Shown: piece by piece, positions 5,754 through 6,250 of the stretch
How positions within the stretch are numbered: position 1 is the stretch's first letter
Layout of the letters: the number at the start of each line of letters is the position of its first letter
DNA from: CAZKMM01 sp964553915
GTDB taxonomy: Bacteria; RBG-13-61-14; DRUE01
DNA: 6,250 bases
Reading direction: 5' to 3'
Assembly (NCBI GenBank): GCA_964553915.1
Contig: CAZKMM010000134.1
Location: 1-6,250, forward strand
The notes under the pieces: generated by a model
Databases searched by the model: none
Told to the model about the DNA's origin: nothing
The model's input: only the letters and a program-made list of their open reading frames with translations
Program-made: the position numbers and the translations under genes

Positions 5754-6250
5754 TGTCCTCTCCTGGGGTCAAAGGCTTTCACTGGAAAAAATTTAATCCA
5801 ACCCCAACCTAGACCTGCCAAACTCAAAAAAGTAGCCGGATAAAAAATTATATATGCTTTCAAAAATACCCGCCAGGGAACTGCCAGGTTAGGTGCGGTT
5901 CTGGCTCCATAATGGAGATAGCGAAGTAAAATGTTTTGATAAATTACCTGATGAGCAAGCAAAAGCAAAAAACCCCAAATGGGCAATTTAAAGAAAAATA
6001 AAACCAGAGCCAAAAAAAAGCTTAAGCCAAAGCTTAGCTCACTTTTATCCACCAAACCACCCAGATATTTTTTAAATAATTCCGGATGCTTTTTTTTCAA
6101 AAGCCAGTCATATCCTCTTCGCCAGGGATAAAACCAGACCAGCCTTTTTAAAGAAACCGGGCGAACCGGATGGTCCACCACTGCTCTGGGCTCAAAAATA
6201 ATTCTTCCCCCCAGCTCTAAAATAGAAAAAGCCAGGTCCGAATCCTCCCG
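5750..6250 (-). CDS. Glycosyltransferase family 2, C-terminal part with membrane segments (5' partial)
   Basis: GT2 enzymes add sugars from nucleotide-sugar donors to membrane or lipid-linked acceptors, inside the cell at the membrane. The frame is open to the window edge: the 23 codons upstream of the first GTG (6181) read REDSDLAFSI then LELGGRIIFEP, which is the GT2 acceptor-side motif with ED-x-DL carrying the catalytic-base acid, followed by the usual strand and A-V-V-D-H. So GTG 6181 is not the start. The 166 visible residues then show YPWRRGYDWLLKKK, a basic amphipathic region, and hydrophobic stretches at about 74-105 (room for one or two membrane passes) and 128-150, which anchor the protein. 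The donor-binding N-terminal half, with the DxD motif, lies outside the window. It ends in TGA overlapping the ATG of the exported glycosidase gene. It is probably a surface polysaccharide or glycolipid enzyme; the specific product is unknown. Confidence 0.85.
   Translation of the reverse strand, partial: REDSDLAFSILELGGRIIFEPRAVVDHPVRPVSLKRLVWFYPWRRGYDWLLKKKHPELFKKYLGGLVDKSELSFGLSFFLALVLFFFKLPIWGFLLLLAHQVIYQNILLRYLHYGARTAPNLAVPWRVFLKAYIIFYPATFLSLAGLGWGWIKFFPVKAFDPRRGQ
5757..5764 (-). promoter_or_regulatory. Strong Shine-Dalgarno sequence for the exported glycosidase gene
   Basis: On the minus strand AGGAGAGG precedes the ATG at 5753, with AGGAG at 6-nt spacing. It lies inside the end of the GT2 coding sequence, supporting the ATGA overlap start. 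It contrasts with the poorly marked starts on the left contig, where only the small leader ORF has a comparable site. Confidence 0.75.

Noticed and set aside
1..6250. tRNA, rRNA, CRISPR array, insertion sequence or attachment site
   Set aside because: No cloverleaf, regularly spaced repeats, transposase motifs or terminal inverted repeats were found on reading either strand.

Overview
The window reads as a metagenome-assembled scaffold from an uncultured bacterium. It contains a run of exactly 100 N (4453-4552), the usual placeholder for a gap of unknown size. A Sec-type signal peptide on one product and surface-polysaccharide style glycosyltransferases fit a bacterium, possibly with a Gram-negative envelope, but nothing here fixes the phylum. 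TGA is used as a stop (end of the minus-strand glycosyltransferase), so the standard code applies.

Left contig (1-4452), all genes on the plus strand: the 3' end of uvrA (nucleotide excision repair); a complete GT4 family glycosyltransferase; a complete ADP-ribosylglycohydrolase (DraG family), possibly preceded by a coupled 24-residue leader ORF; then a two-gene block that looks like a Type II restriction-modification system. That block is a beta-class DNA N6-adenine/N4-cytosine methyltransferase followed 8 bp later by a PD-(D/E)XK nuclease candidate, whose 3' end is lost in the gap. The block is clearly more AT-rich than the flanking draG and uvrA genes, which suggests a laterally acquired cassette.

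Right contig (4553-6250), all genes on the minus strand: a GT2 family membrane-associated glycosyltransferase, whose 5' part lies beyond the window, overlaps by ATGA the start of an exported five-bladed beta-propeller glycoside-hydrolase-like protein (GH32/43/68 fold). The 3' end of that gene is lost in the gap. The pair is a translationally coupled unit, probably concerned with cell-surface or exported glycans.

The two contigs meet with converging, incomplete genes, so any reading frame running through the Ns is an artefact and the true distance, or even adjacency, is unproven. The most interesting items are the unassigned R-M pair with its divergent methyltransferase motif I and its promoter framed by an inverted repeat, the hidden small ORF with a strong Shine-Dalgarno sequence upstream of draG, a near-leaderless promoter arrangement at the GT4 gene, and the coupled GT2/secreted glycosidase unit. 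No RNA genes, CRISPR arrays or insertion sequences were seen, and no intergenic stretch exceeds 300 bases.
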